A stretch of 64,000 nucleotides of DNA from Cymbidium sinense (Eukaryota > Streptophyta > Magnoliopsida > Asparagales > Orchidaceae), in contig CM038223.1 of NCBI GenBank assembly GCA_021442155.1, positions 30,974,983 through 31,038,982 of the forward strand, written 5' to 3'. A program made the translations under genes and the position numbers. Positions 35,701 through 48,667 of this stretch are shown here, piece by piece (position 1 is the stretch's first letter; each line of letters starts with the position of its first letter). The notes under the pieces are model-generated. The model saw nothing but the letters and a program-made list of their open reading frames with translations. It ran no database searches and had not been told where the DNA came from.

Positions 35701-38700
35701 AACACCAAAAAATCTTCGCCGCCTTCGTTTCAACAAAGACATTTGGTATTCATCTGACGTTTCATATCAAATCTATCGGGCAGGTGTCAACCCTTTGCTA
35801 AATTGAAGAAGAAAAATGTGTCATTTAAATGGGACGATGAACGTCAAGAAGTATTCGATATCATCAAAAGATACATGTTAAATCCACCAATTCTTGCAGG
35901 GCCAATCCCAGGAAAGTCTCATATTTTGTAAACAACTGCACTAGAAGAATCTCTCGGAGCATTACTTGCACAACACAATGAAAAAGACAAAAAAAATATG
36001 TTGTATATCATAAGATTAATAAGAGTCGAAAATACTCCGATCGAGAAACTTTGCCTAATCTTCACGACAAAAGCTTCGACATTACATGTTGTCACATAAG
36101 ATAATACTCATCTCAAAGATCGATCCGTTGAAGTTCTTCATGACAAAATCAAGATCGACGTCATTTATGATACGGTTGCTGCTCGATATTACATATGTAT
36201 CTTAAAAAGCTGTAAAGGGACAATTACTAGTAGATTTTCTCGCTGCACATCATATCCCAACAGATTCAACAGTCAATGATGATTTACCTGAAAGAGAAAA
36301 GCTATAGATCTGAGAAATATATTTCGATAGAGCATCATCTATTAAGTCTGCTCAACCCCCAAATCTACCAAAAGCAAGAGCTGGCGTTGGCCTCATTTTC
36401 ATAACACCGGAAGGTGGCATAATGAGGCGTTCATACAGGCTAACTAAGCCAATAACCAACAATGAAGTCAATACGGTGCATCGAAAGTTAAGAAGTTATC
36501 GATCCATAATATAAAAATCTTTTGAGACTCTCAATTGGTGATCAACCAAGTGTTGGGTCTTTATAAGATTTATAAACTTGAATTGACATACTATCATAGG
36601 CAAGTGCTTGAGCAAATGAAGCAAATTTCATACATTAAAATAGCTTGAGTTTCTCGATCGAAGAATAGTAAAACAGATTGTCTGGCCAAGCTAGCAAAAG
36701 AAATGGAGAACACGAACGACGATGATGTGTTGATTAAAGTGTCCATTCGAAGTTCGCAACCAAGAAATCCATACTCGCAGTGAGGGACATCAAACTCAAA
36801 GCAATGTAGCAATTCAAATTGCTCACACTCCCAAAGAACAATAAGTACAAGAGATAGAAAACTCAAAAAGTACTACAAAGAAATCATATGAAGGCTCATA
36901 AGGAAGTGTCCATGATCGAGACAACCCTTCATCAATTATTTCAAGAAAAGCAAATTACCGAGCAATAAATCACTAGCCACGTAGATTACAAAAAGGATCC
37001 TACGATATGCCTATGTTAATGACACATTATACCATAAATCCTTTGAACAAATGTGGTCATGCTATGCCTGATGAAGCCAACAAAGTTATGTCCCAAATTC
37101 ATGAAGATTTGTGGTACATCACAAGTCCTCAAAAATGACAAAGAAAAATTAAGAGGATGAGATACTATCATCAAATGATAAAGATCAATAGATCATGTCG
37201 AAATGTCATGAATGCCAAGTTCACGAATCATCTATCAAACCTTCGATCCTTCGACATTCAAAGATCCTCGCTATTCAAAGTCAGCATATATAATCCATTG
37301 ATCCTCCATTGGATATCGATTCATTTTAATAGCTACTAACTACTTCTCCAAATAGGCTGAAGCTATTCCGTTCAAGGAAGTCACTGCTGATCGAGTTGTT
37401 GACTTCTTCACCAACAATATTGTGTATAGATTCAAGATGCCAATTTTAATCATTTTACAACTCGCTTTCAAGAGTGCAAAGATATACAAATTGGCCGATC
37501 GACATGAAATTGATGAATACATTTATCAATCTATAACTAGTAGCTGGCCAATGGTTTAACAAGTTTTCACAAGCATATCGGTAAAGTCGCCAAGAAGATT
37601 CTCACTTAAAAATAAAAGTGAAAGTGGCACACTAAAATGATAAAAGCACTCGCATATATAAAACAACTTACAAAATGCCTTATCATGCTTCACTCATGCT
37701 CTAACATTTGAGTCAGCGCTCGCCATTAAGTCGAGCTACCAACACTGCAAGAAGCTATCCAATTCAATCTTAAGATCGCCATGAATTAGAAAAGTTGATG
37801 CGCCACGGAGTTAGACTCCAAGCTTAACAAAATTTAAAAAATTTAATCGAGTGATGTCTAAAAGCATTTAATAGTCAAAGACCCCTGACATTCCATTAAA
37901 AAGGTGTATTGGTTATAGTGCTAAGAAAACCAATCATCCATCATCATAAGATCGATGGTAAATTTGAAGATAACTGGGAAGGTCTTTATGTCATTGAGAA
38001 TGTGTACGAACGAAGAGCTTAGCAGCTTATTGACAAGAATGATCAATGACCGATGCCACCAATCAACGGTCAATATCTCAAGAAATATCACAACTGACTG
38101 TGGATAAGTATATAAATACTTAAATGAATCTTGCACTAATAAGGCTTTCATACCAAATATACATATAATGTCACTTGAAGATTATCTCGTAAAACGAGAA
38201 TGCATTTTCAAGTTACTGTGAAAGCCCCAATCATAATACTTATCTAAAATTTTAACTTGCAATAAAACTCAATCAAAATAGTCAACACTATTCAAATATC
38301 TAAAGTTAAATCAATTTTAAATTAAACCACACACATGGGCCCTGATACTACGCTGAATGCTTAAACTTAGTGTCTGAGGATGCTGCGCGGGTTGATTACC
38401 GGCCTGCTCCGGGTTAACAAAACCTAAAAGTCCAATAATATTATTATAAGAATTTCAACTTATTAAAATATCTGAGAAACTAATTACGTCGTATGAATAG
38501 ATAGACCCTCATTATTAAATTAATAGAATTAGGGATCTAGAATAGCAAAATAATATATATACATCGATGATGGCTGTATTGAATGAAGATTTCAACTAGA
38601 GGGGATACTTCTATTAAAATGTAATTACAATCTCAGATTAAATTAACTTAAATCAAGTATCAATCTAAATGCAAAATTTAACATATCATTAAATATTAAA

Positions 38701-41700
38701 TGCTTAAATAAAATTCAAACATTAAAGAACTTAAAGCTACAACTCAATCCATCTTTCTCGATTGTTTGCTGAAGGCGATAAATTAAAAAAAACTCTTGCT
38801 CACAAAGGAGTCAATGTCAAGTCAAGTGTATTTTTATATTCACTCTCAATCAATCTCATGCCAGCAAGGAAGTGGACCGTGTCTATGGCGCATGGCTTCC
38901 ATGAAATATGATGCAATTACTGAGTCCTCACGCGTGTGGTTTCAAATGACACCATTATATAACGGTCCGTAGCATATCTTATATATGTCCTTCGAGTTGT
39001 GAAACATAGGGTGCATTTGATAGAGAAAAAAGCCCTCTGTTAGCTAAGATGAACTTAAACTTGTCTCCTTAGACAAACACTACTCTAGGTTTACAAGATT
39101 CCCTTGGAAGTCAACTCATCCGCGAGGATCCTTGGTCGGTTGGGTCATTACCTCTCTCACAAGTAGGACAGGACGGGGATAATGGAAACCATGGGATCTA
39201 GATCGAGCGCGTCATCGTTCCCCCAACCATCCGCTTCAAGTTAAAGAATGATAAATTTCATAAATTCTAAATTTCAAAACTCCACATACTGTTATTATAA
39301 GCTGCGCATTCAGCAATCTAACGACTAACCTTAATCGAAAGTTCTCTCTCAGCATTGAGAGGGGTAATTAACTATAGGTGCTTGCGCTTATAGGAAACCT
39401 GAAACCATATCTAAAGTCCTCACAAAATGAGGGTGAATTCTTTGGGTAGTGTCTTATCTACTATTCCATCTGTCTTCTGAAAATTTCATCGATACTTAAA
39501 CTATACTCTCTTCATTGAGAGGTCGGTGGAGAATTTTCGAAGTCCACGCATATGTTAGCTTCAATTGGATTAATTTTCATGCTTTCAAATTCTAATGTGC
39601 ATGAAAGGATTTAAATGTGATTAGCTCTCATGTATAACTTATAATATCTCATTTCTCTCTTTTGATTTCGATATGTGTTATGGGAAACATCATACACTTG
39701 ATTTCATAAGTGAATATTTGAATAAAGTGAGCTTGCATATATCTTATGACATAGTATCCTATATTGAAGATCCACACTTGATCTATGATGTGCCTCTAAA
39801 TCTTTATTGGAATTCTAATATGATAGATACTACACTTGACATTTAGCAAGTGTTTGGAATAATTAAATATACATATTCCAAGACAGATACACTTGATTTA
39901 TGACAAATTTAGAAAGGGTTATAATTGCATCTTTCAGAAAAGATCTAGACTTGATTTGCAAACAAATATTTTATATCCTCTAGCGCAAATGCATGCTTGA
40001 TCATTAAGAACAGATACTCACTTGATTTGCAATAAGTATTTGAGAAGGTTAAACTCATATTTTAAAGAACCAATCTTCACTTGATTTACAAACAAGTATT
40101 TGAATGAGTTGAAATTCTTATATTTTACAAAACAGTGCTACACTTGATTTATAGTTTTAGGTATCAAAACATATGCTTGTTATCATAACTTATAATTACA
40201 ATTTGACACGTATATCAGGCCAAATATAATTACTTCAACTTAGACATCTTAATGTTCATACAACATTTTAAAGAACAGATACTTGTATGTACGTTGAAGT
40301 GTCCACTAGATCAAGCATCTAGGAAAATGTGCAAGCTATGTGTAAAATGAATGAACAGATCTCTACACCGGTTGGGTCTTAGGACCGAGTCCGAGTTAAC
40401 AAAACCTAAAAATCCGATTATAATATTATAAGAATTTCAATTTAATAAAATCTGATAAACTAATTCTGTCATATAATTATAAAAGATAAATCTATTGACA
40501 CTTCTCAAATTCAACTCTCAAAAGGAAAGTCTCAAACCCGATCATATATGCTTAAGCAATAGTTGACAAGGTTTGGAGGACTATAAATGTGGAAGCAATG
40601 AATTTAGACTCGAGCCTCTAAGCTAAAGCTAGAGTTGACAAGGTCTACTAGTCAACAACAGCCATATGATCAAAAGGCTATCATTACATATTCAAATATA
40701 AATCAATTACAAAATAATCATATGTTCAAATAATAAAAAAAAGAAGAAAATCAATATAAATTAAATGAAATTAATTATTTAAATTTAAAGCAAAATTCAT
40801 TCACTCCTCCGCAACTATTTTTCAGGGGTGACAATTTGCTCACAAAGAGCTAATGTCAAATTAAACACATAGCTATTTTCACACTCAAATAATCTTAAGT
40901 TGGTAAAGACATGGCACGTGTCCTCTGTCTGCGTGATTTTTCCTCAAATGGCACCACATAATGGCGGTAACGACTAGAGCTCTCTGACCGAGTGATTTGC
41001 CCCAAAATGGCACCACTAATCACGGTCACGGCCACAACCCGTATGTTCCTCAACGACTTTGCTCTTTGAGCTGTGAATTATAGAATATATTTGATTGGGC
41101 AAAAAACCCTATGTTAGCTAAGGTTGACTTACATTTGTCCCTTTAGACAAACTCCACCCCGGGTCCACAAGGACACTTTGGATGACGTAACCCGTGATTG
41201 TTGATAAGGATCCTTCTGTCAGGTTGAGTCGACTACCTCCTCTAACTAAGTGGACCAGGGACAACAGCCCGGGATGACGGAACCATCGGATCTTGATCGA
41301 GTGCGTCATCGTTCTACCAAACAAAAACTATAAATTAAAATAATAAATCTCATAATATTCAAACTCCACTCACTGCTATTATACACTCGTTATTTAGCGA
41401 TGCATCAACTAACCTTAATCGAAAGTGCTCTCTCAGTATTGGGAGGGCTAATTAACTATAGGTGCTTGCGTCTATAGGAAACCTGAAACCATATCTAAAG
41501 TCCTCACAATATAAGGGCGAAATCTCTAGGCAGTGCCTTATCTACTATTCATCTCCTTTCTGAAAATTACATCGACATTCAACTCACTTTCTTCATTGCG
41601 AGAGATCGGTGGCGAATTTTCAGAGCCCACATAATGCTTATTTGAGAGCTTCTTTTGAGATAAATAAATATTTTGGTTAAATTTGAGTTATAATTAATAA

Positions 41701-44700
41701 AAAATTTAAAAATTGAGAAATTAATTTTTCATATATTATTTATGAATGAAAAATATTTCAAGGCAACCGTATTAATTAAGATATACTATTTCTAAATCAA
41801 AAGGCAAATAAAAGTTAATTATATGAATATAAATTTGATGGGATAGTCTTACATGTAATAAATGTATTTGAAAGTTATTTATATTGCAAATTGCATAATA
41901 GTGTCCAATCAAATGTGTAAAATTGATTGTGCTTTTATTAATTCATGAAAAGCATAGATTGAATAAGTATGTTGGCATTACATGAACATAATTTAGAAAG
42001 ATAAAATCTTATAGCCTATTTAAATAATATATATCCATATGTATATTATGTTCAAAAAAAAGAAATGTTTTCATTAAAATGATTCAAATGGTAAAGTTTA
42101 AGAAATGTTGGGTAAGTGGTAGTTTGGCAATGATATGCATAAGATAATTTGTACAAGTATGGTGACAAAGGTGAGCCCATTTGGATGCAAAAGGGACCTC
42201 AAGCTACTATGTTTATATATATGTACAGGTAGAGCAACAAATGTGAGCTTGTAGTGCAACAAAAAGATCCTCAATATGTAACTTTCGAGCTACTGTTAAC
42301 CAATAAACCTAATCTCACATACATGACAATTTCTCAAGCTGAATTGAGACCCCTCCATGCTAAGTAATAAGGAAAAAGTATAAAAGAAAATTTTGAGATA
42401 GTAAGACCGTCTAAGTATTCATATACATGAAGGATATAGTTATAATGTTTCATATATGATGTAATGTTAAAAAAATTTTAATTATATATCTCGCTTACAG
42501 TCAAACAAACTATAATTCAAGAAATTCTACTTTTATGTTCATAGGAAAGTAACAAAACTATTTTACAAACATAATTTATTATAAAAAAAAAAGATAGGGT
42601 TTAAGATCAAATTGATCCCTCAACTATTTATGAAGAATCAATTTAGTCTCAGACTAAACAGGAGGACCAATTTGATCCCTTGACTATTTGATCAAGGATG
42701 AAGTTGGTCCTTCCATAATGCGGCGCGTGAATGAAAATAAGAAGAGGGTAGGATTTATTAGTTATCTATTTCTTTTTAATTTTTGATATTCTGAAAATGC
42801 CCTGCAGTAATCATTATTTCTCTACAACTTTTCGTTAAATTCTAAACGGAAGGACCAACTTGGTCCCTGATCAAATAGTCAAGGGACTAAATTGGTCCTC
42901 CTATTTAGTCTGGGACTAAATTGGTCCTTCATAAATAGTCGAGAGACCAATTTGATCCTAAACCCAAAAAAGATAGGATAGAGCCCAAGTGAGAATAAAA
43001 TTTTAATCACGACAATATATTCTAGCATATAGCTTTAATGTAACTAAAAATAAAATAAGACATGTATATGATAAATCTGTTGAAGTTATTGTATGCTTTG
43101 TAGTTAAATAAATAAAAAAATTTGAAAATACTTTCCCTTATTGATTGGTGTTAATAGTCAAGTTCCTTCTACTTAGAAATAGTTGTTTTTGATGTTATTA
43201 CATCTTATGACCAAGTGATACAGATTGACATGAGGTGTGACAATCTCACTAATAAAATATGGGGATTAGTAAACATCAATTTTAAATATATATGCCCTAG
43301 TTAACTCTTAATCATAATACTACACTTACAGCAAATGATTGACTCAAATCATGATTTCGTTTCTTTGTGTTTTCTACCTTCTAGCAAGTTTAAAAGCATG
43401 CCCCAATCAATGACTATTTTTTTCTTCAATTCAATATTCTAAGTTCAACAAGTAGAGTGTTAAATTCGATAAACCCATCCAGAGAAATTTACTAGTCAAA
43501 CCTGTAATATCCAAGTATCGCTAATTAATTTAAGTTCTTTCTTGTCAGCGCCTTTAGTGCTTGCATCGTGGTGGATTAAAGCCTCGACAGCGTATGTTTG
43601 GGATCGACCTGTTCACTTATTTCGTTCCTTCCATAGCCGCGGCCTCAGTTCATTTCCGCTGATCGAGTTCGTCTCCTCCTTTCCCTTCCCAGCCGGCATT
43701 GATGATTTCCACTCCCATTCCTCGGCCCGGCCCGACGACCGCTCGTGACCTGAGAACACACGAGCCGCCCTTCCCTCGACGCGACAGGAGTCAGCCTCAG
43801 GTGGCCGGTGCGTGCTCGAATTCGATCGCGTCGGCTTCCTGGACTTCACGTCGTCGGAAGCCGCATCGTAAGTCCAGTGAACCGACGGGTTGAAATCCGT
43901 TGCTCGGTTTGGGAAATCAGTGAACCGACGGCTCGCTAGATTTCTGTTCTGGCCGATCGGAAACTTAGGGAATTTTGTAAGTTCTTAATTTTCTTTCCCA
44001 TCCCTTTTCTTTCACTGACCTTCCTTGGTATTGAAATCATTGATTGGGAGTTCAACTATTTTTTGCGGGTGAGTTCTTGAATTGAATGGGGTTTAGGATC
44101 AGCATTTTTGCTAATTTTAGTTTGTTAATTTAATCAGGTAATATTGGCGTTAGTAGATTACTTTGGAGTCGTACTCCAGTAAGCTTATGCTTGGGAGGAG
44201 ATATCAATTTCAGGTAAGATTGCAAGATTGCAGGTTAAGTTAATTATGAGTTTCATGTATTAGAAGTATTTAGAAGAATTATTTCATTATAGGTTGTGTA
44301 CTCGAGGAGGAATCGAGGCACATCACCACACCAGGTGAGACATAATTCTTAATTTAAATTGGTTTTATTCTTATATGCTTTTACCACTTATAAATTGTAT
44401 GAATGACATATAGATATTTACGTATTGAATCAAATACAAATCTTTTCTTGACTTTGCATGATTCGATTTATAATGATTATAAGACAGTTAGTTATAGCGT
44501 ATGATTTCATTGGACATATAGAAATGTTTGACAACATGTTAAATGCGGAATGTGATAAGCAGGAAATGTCGGAAAATTGTGATAGAAGAAGTATTCTGAT
44601 CTGCAGATAGCAAAAGTTCGACGAGATGAGCCGTGATTAGGGGATCTTAGTATCCCACTCGACATTTTGAGGTTGGAGCCGTTAGGTCGATTAATTAATT

Positions 44701-47700
44701 AGGTAAGTAGTATGGTTCGCGCTACCTTCGACTTTAGCGACGGTGTGACCTTTTGTTATGAAGTCAGCATGCGATTATAAATGACATTTGAAAAATGATT
44801 TGATATAAAACTAAAATGATTTTCATTAAAGCTCCTTTGACATGACATTGTCTGATCAGATCTGACATATTGTTCGATTATATTGTTACATTTCTACACA
44901 TCTGACATATTGTTCGATTACATTGTTACATTCGCAACAGTTTACCGCTTTGTAAATTTACATGTACGTGCATGATTATTCTCTTGTCTTGAAACTGCTA
45001 GCGTTCTTGTCTCTGAAACTTTAGCTTATAATCTTCTGATAATTTTGAAAACGAGTGGGTAGAAGCTAGTACGTTTTTGTTAATTACGCTTTTGGTGTAT
45101 GATTTGAAAGATTAAAGGCTTTTGGATGCATAAATTAAAAATGTCTTTACGTATTTATTCTGGCTTAAAGATTTCATGCTTAGGTAATTGTGATATGAAT
45201 TAAGTTAAGAGTATATGAATTGCAAATATTTGTGATGATTTGATTAGATGCAAATTTCACTTTTCGTTCCTGAAGCAGTTGGAGCGTGTGTGGAATCTGT
45301 CCAACCGAATCATCCTTTTATTTTTACACTTGACCACAGGATAAAGGTAGGGGGTCATCTGGGGTGTGACAAAACCATAAAATCACATTGATCGCTAAAA
45401 TCAACAATTTATAAACCTCATAAAAAGCTATTGAGAACAACAAATCATATGTGGTATTCAAATGGAATGAACTGCATACTAATTTGCCTTGTATAACCCT
45501 ATAAAGTAAAAATATGCAATCTAAGCCACCAAAATTTTCACCACCATCATCATTAGCCTTATCCAACAAGTGGAGTTTTCTTCGTTTATCCTCATCTATT
45601 CATTTCAAGTTCATACAACTACTTCCGACAACTTCTAGCTATGTCATATTTTACCTATACCCCCTTTTCTTTTCCCTCATTCTTTCACAACAATTAGATT
45701 TACCAAAACTCCCAAAAGACAATTATAAAATACATAATCTTCAATAAATCCTACTTTAATCTCTATCAAATGATTTTTTTCTCACTTTATACTTCTCAAT
45801 TTCAACAAACATGCATCCTAATATTCTCATGTAAATCACATTCAACTTGACTATAAATGATTTTTTAAAATTTTTCATCCCCAAAAATCAAAATGAAAGC
45901 ACTTATTACAAGTAAAAAAACACTACCAATTATTATATGGAAAAAAATGAAATACAAAAAGGAAATTAAACATATGAAAATTTTGATATTTCATAGCTAT
46001 AGTAGCTATAATATCAATATTAGTACTCCAATAAACTTGCACAAGCGCATCAACATCAGAAAGCAACAAAAAACTTATTCTTTACCACTGTCAGGAGAAA
46101 ATGTGTCATACCCTCCAACAGTTTTTGTCGTCTTCAACATTTGGAAGAGACTTCTTTTCTTGTTGCTAGTTCCCCAAACTCCAGAGCATAATGGCTCAAT
46201 TATTTCCAAGTTGTGCACACTTCAATGCATTAAATATGCTTCAGAAGTTCTTTAAGCTTCAAGAAAATGGAAATCCCTTCTATTTGAAATGGAAGAATTT
46301 AACACACAAGTAGATAGTACCTCGTAGCATCAATATTCATGTGGTCAAACGAGCCATTAAATGTAACCTGAAATGTTATACTAGGCATTCAATTCAGGGA
46401 AATTATAGAGTACCCATGAAAAATGAACTATTTCAAACTTACATTCACAAACTTTCAAATTAAGACAAAAAGAAAAAGAAAACTACTAAGATTAAAATCA
46501 CACACACACACACACATTATATATATATATATTATATAAAAGAGAGAGTGAGTAGTTTTTATGTAGTGGTCTGTTATATATTAAATCTAACTGAAGAATG
46601 GAGAAGATATCCATCCATTCAACCTGTTAAGTCCCCACTCTCTAGCTGCCAAGAAAAAGAAAAAAAACTATACTTAAAGAGGACAGCACAAGCAAAAATA
46701 GATTAAATGAGAATTCATATATAAGTCAAAAGCTAGAAAATAAATAAAAGCAAACACCCAAAAAAAAGGATAAGATCTAAGAATAAAACAGAGGAAATGC
46801 TACATACTGATAATGAGTGATTTGTCACAATAACACCTTTCTCTTCTTCAATCCTATTCATGTGATCAACATAAAAAATTAACCAGTTATCAAATCTGCA
46901 TTTTGAGTTACACGACCACACTAATTTCGCCACACATGACAAAGAACAACAATTGTGAAACAAAATCCAAATTTTGTATTTCTAGAAGCAAATGATTGTA
47001 AAGAGATATAAAACAAAGTATTAAATTTTAGAAATAGCAAAACATTATTATGCCTCGGAAATATATAAAAGAAAAGGACAATGAGGTTTGATTTTAAAAG
47101 GAAGGAATTCAAAAGGTATGAATGAGGAAAAATAATAAGAACAAATTGAGAAAGATGTCTGAGCTTAAAAAAAGATAATTTGAAACTTATTGCATGCCTT
47201 TTGAAAGTAATTTATTCTGAATCTGTTAACGTCTAACTGCTGAAGCCTGAATTTCAGTCATGCATAAAGACTATGTTCAAATTACAACTGCTATATTCTT
47301 GGAAATAAGCCTTTTCTCAATTCATACTTCTGGTGTTCCCTAATCTTGAAAAAATGAACACCTACAAGTGGCTCGTATTCTTGCGACCCATTTAGTTAAA
47401 AGAAATTGCATTAAGTTTATTGGATGTGGAAGAGAATGGATGTAATAGGCTTTTGGGTCCTGTACAACAAAAATGGCTAAACTTTTGCAGACCTAAAGTA
47501 GCAGTGGTAGCATATAAAGCAAACGTGTTGTCTGAGACAACTGTTATCGTGCCAGAAAACATTTATGCTGACACTCATAAGAATCAAGGTTCTTTTAAAA
47601 TTAACTCGTTGAAGCTACTAAATAGTAGTATCTCTTTTATTTACTTCTCCCCAAATATATAGTATTCTTTTCAAGAGATTAAGATGCATTCCAACTAAAA

Positions 47701-48632
47701 TATGTTGGAATATAATCTATGTGTGACTGTAAGCGTAGGTAAGGAAATCTCGCAAAAGCACATAAGTTCTTGGGTTATGTGTATTACACTTTGTACTACA
47801 TTATTTTTCTATCCTCATGTTAACATTATATTTTGCTAACAAAACAAATATCATAGCAAAATATGAGGTCACAGGGGCAAAACAATGGTTACTGAAAATA
47901 GAAAGGTGAAAATCAGCTTTTAACATAATAGGTTTTGTTTACTAGATCATGTGGATTGAAGTTGAGATCTCCCAGATACATAGGTGTTGGGAGGTGCTCC
48001 TATCATTTACAAAAGATTGTCTTCAGTATACTGAACAATAATACCACAACAAAAGTGATGAAAGCTCTATCAGATATGTACTAGAAGTTAACTACAATAA
48101 ACAGGATATTATTAAGTTTAAAGATGGAATTCCTCTTGCAAACTATATTAAATTTCTTTGCAAATTTTCTACATTTCACACTTAAAACTCTACTTTTTTT
48201 GAAAATTTGCTACTAACCACTCCAAAAATTCTACCAACCTCTTTACAAATCAAATTTGCTACCTTCTAAGCTCTATAAAAGGAAGTTGTTAGTTGCAAGG
48301 AAATATAATCTTCTTCCATGATTTGCTTCTCTTGGCAAACACAAGAGAAATTGTGACTAGTTCTCTTGGCAACCGGTGGTCTCCAACCAATTTAATGGTA
48401 GTTAGCAGCGGGTATAAAAGAGAGTATTTGTTGAGAGGTTTTGAAGAACTGCAGGTGGTATCTTGTGGAGAGATTAGCAATGGTCTCAATTTATGGTCAA
48501 TGTCTACACTTTTTTGTTCTTTCTTTTTATTTTCTTTTAGAATTTCTGCTCATTAGAATCAAGAGAGAAAAGAAAAATATTGACATATCTTATTCGTTCA
48601 GTCAATTTTTTGTTGATAAAGTGAAAACTTCA

Positions 48633-48667
<35 letters not shown>

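Noticed and set aside
39691..40170. Repeats with about 40 bp between short conserved cores, CRISPR-like at first sight
   Set aside because: The intervening sequence is itself repeated, so this is a diverged tandem array.
43542..43893. Overlapping GC-rich open frames on both strands
   Set aside because: They lie in the leader of a solo LTR with exact borders, so the frames reflect base composition.
47420..47662. 80-codon plus-strand frame, fairly balanced composition
   Set aside because: I recognise no domain, it is antisense within MSH4 intron 4, and no splice partners are evident. It is not strong enough to call.
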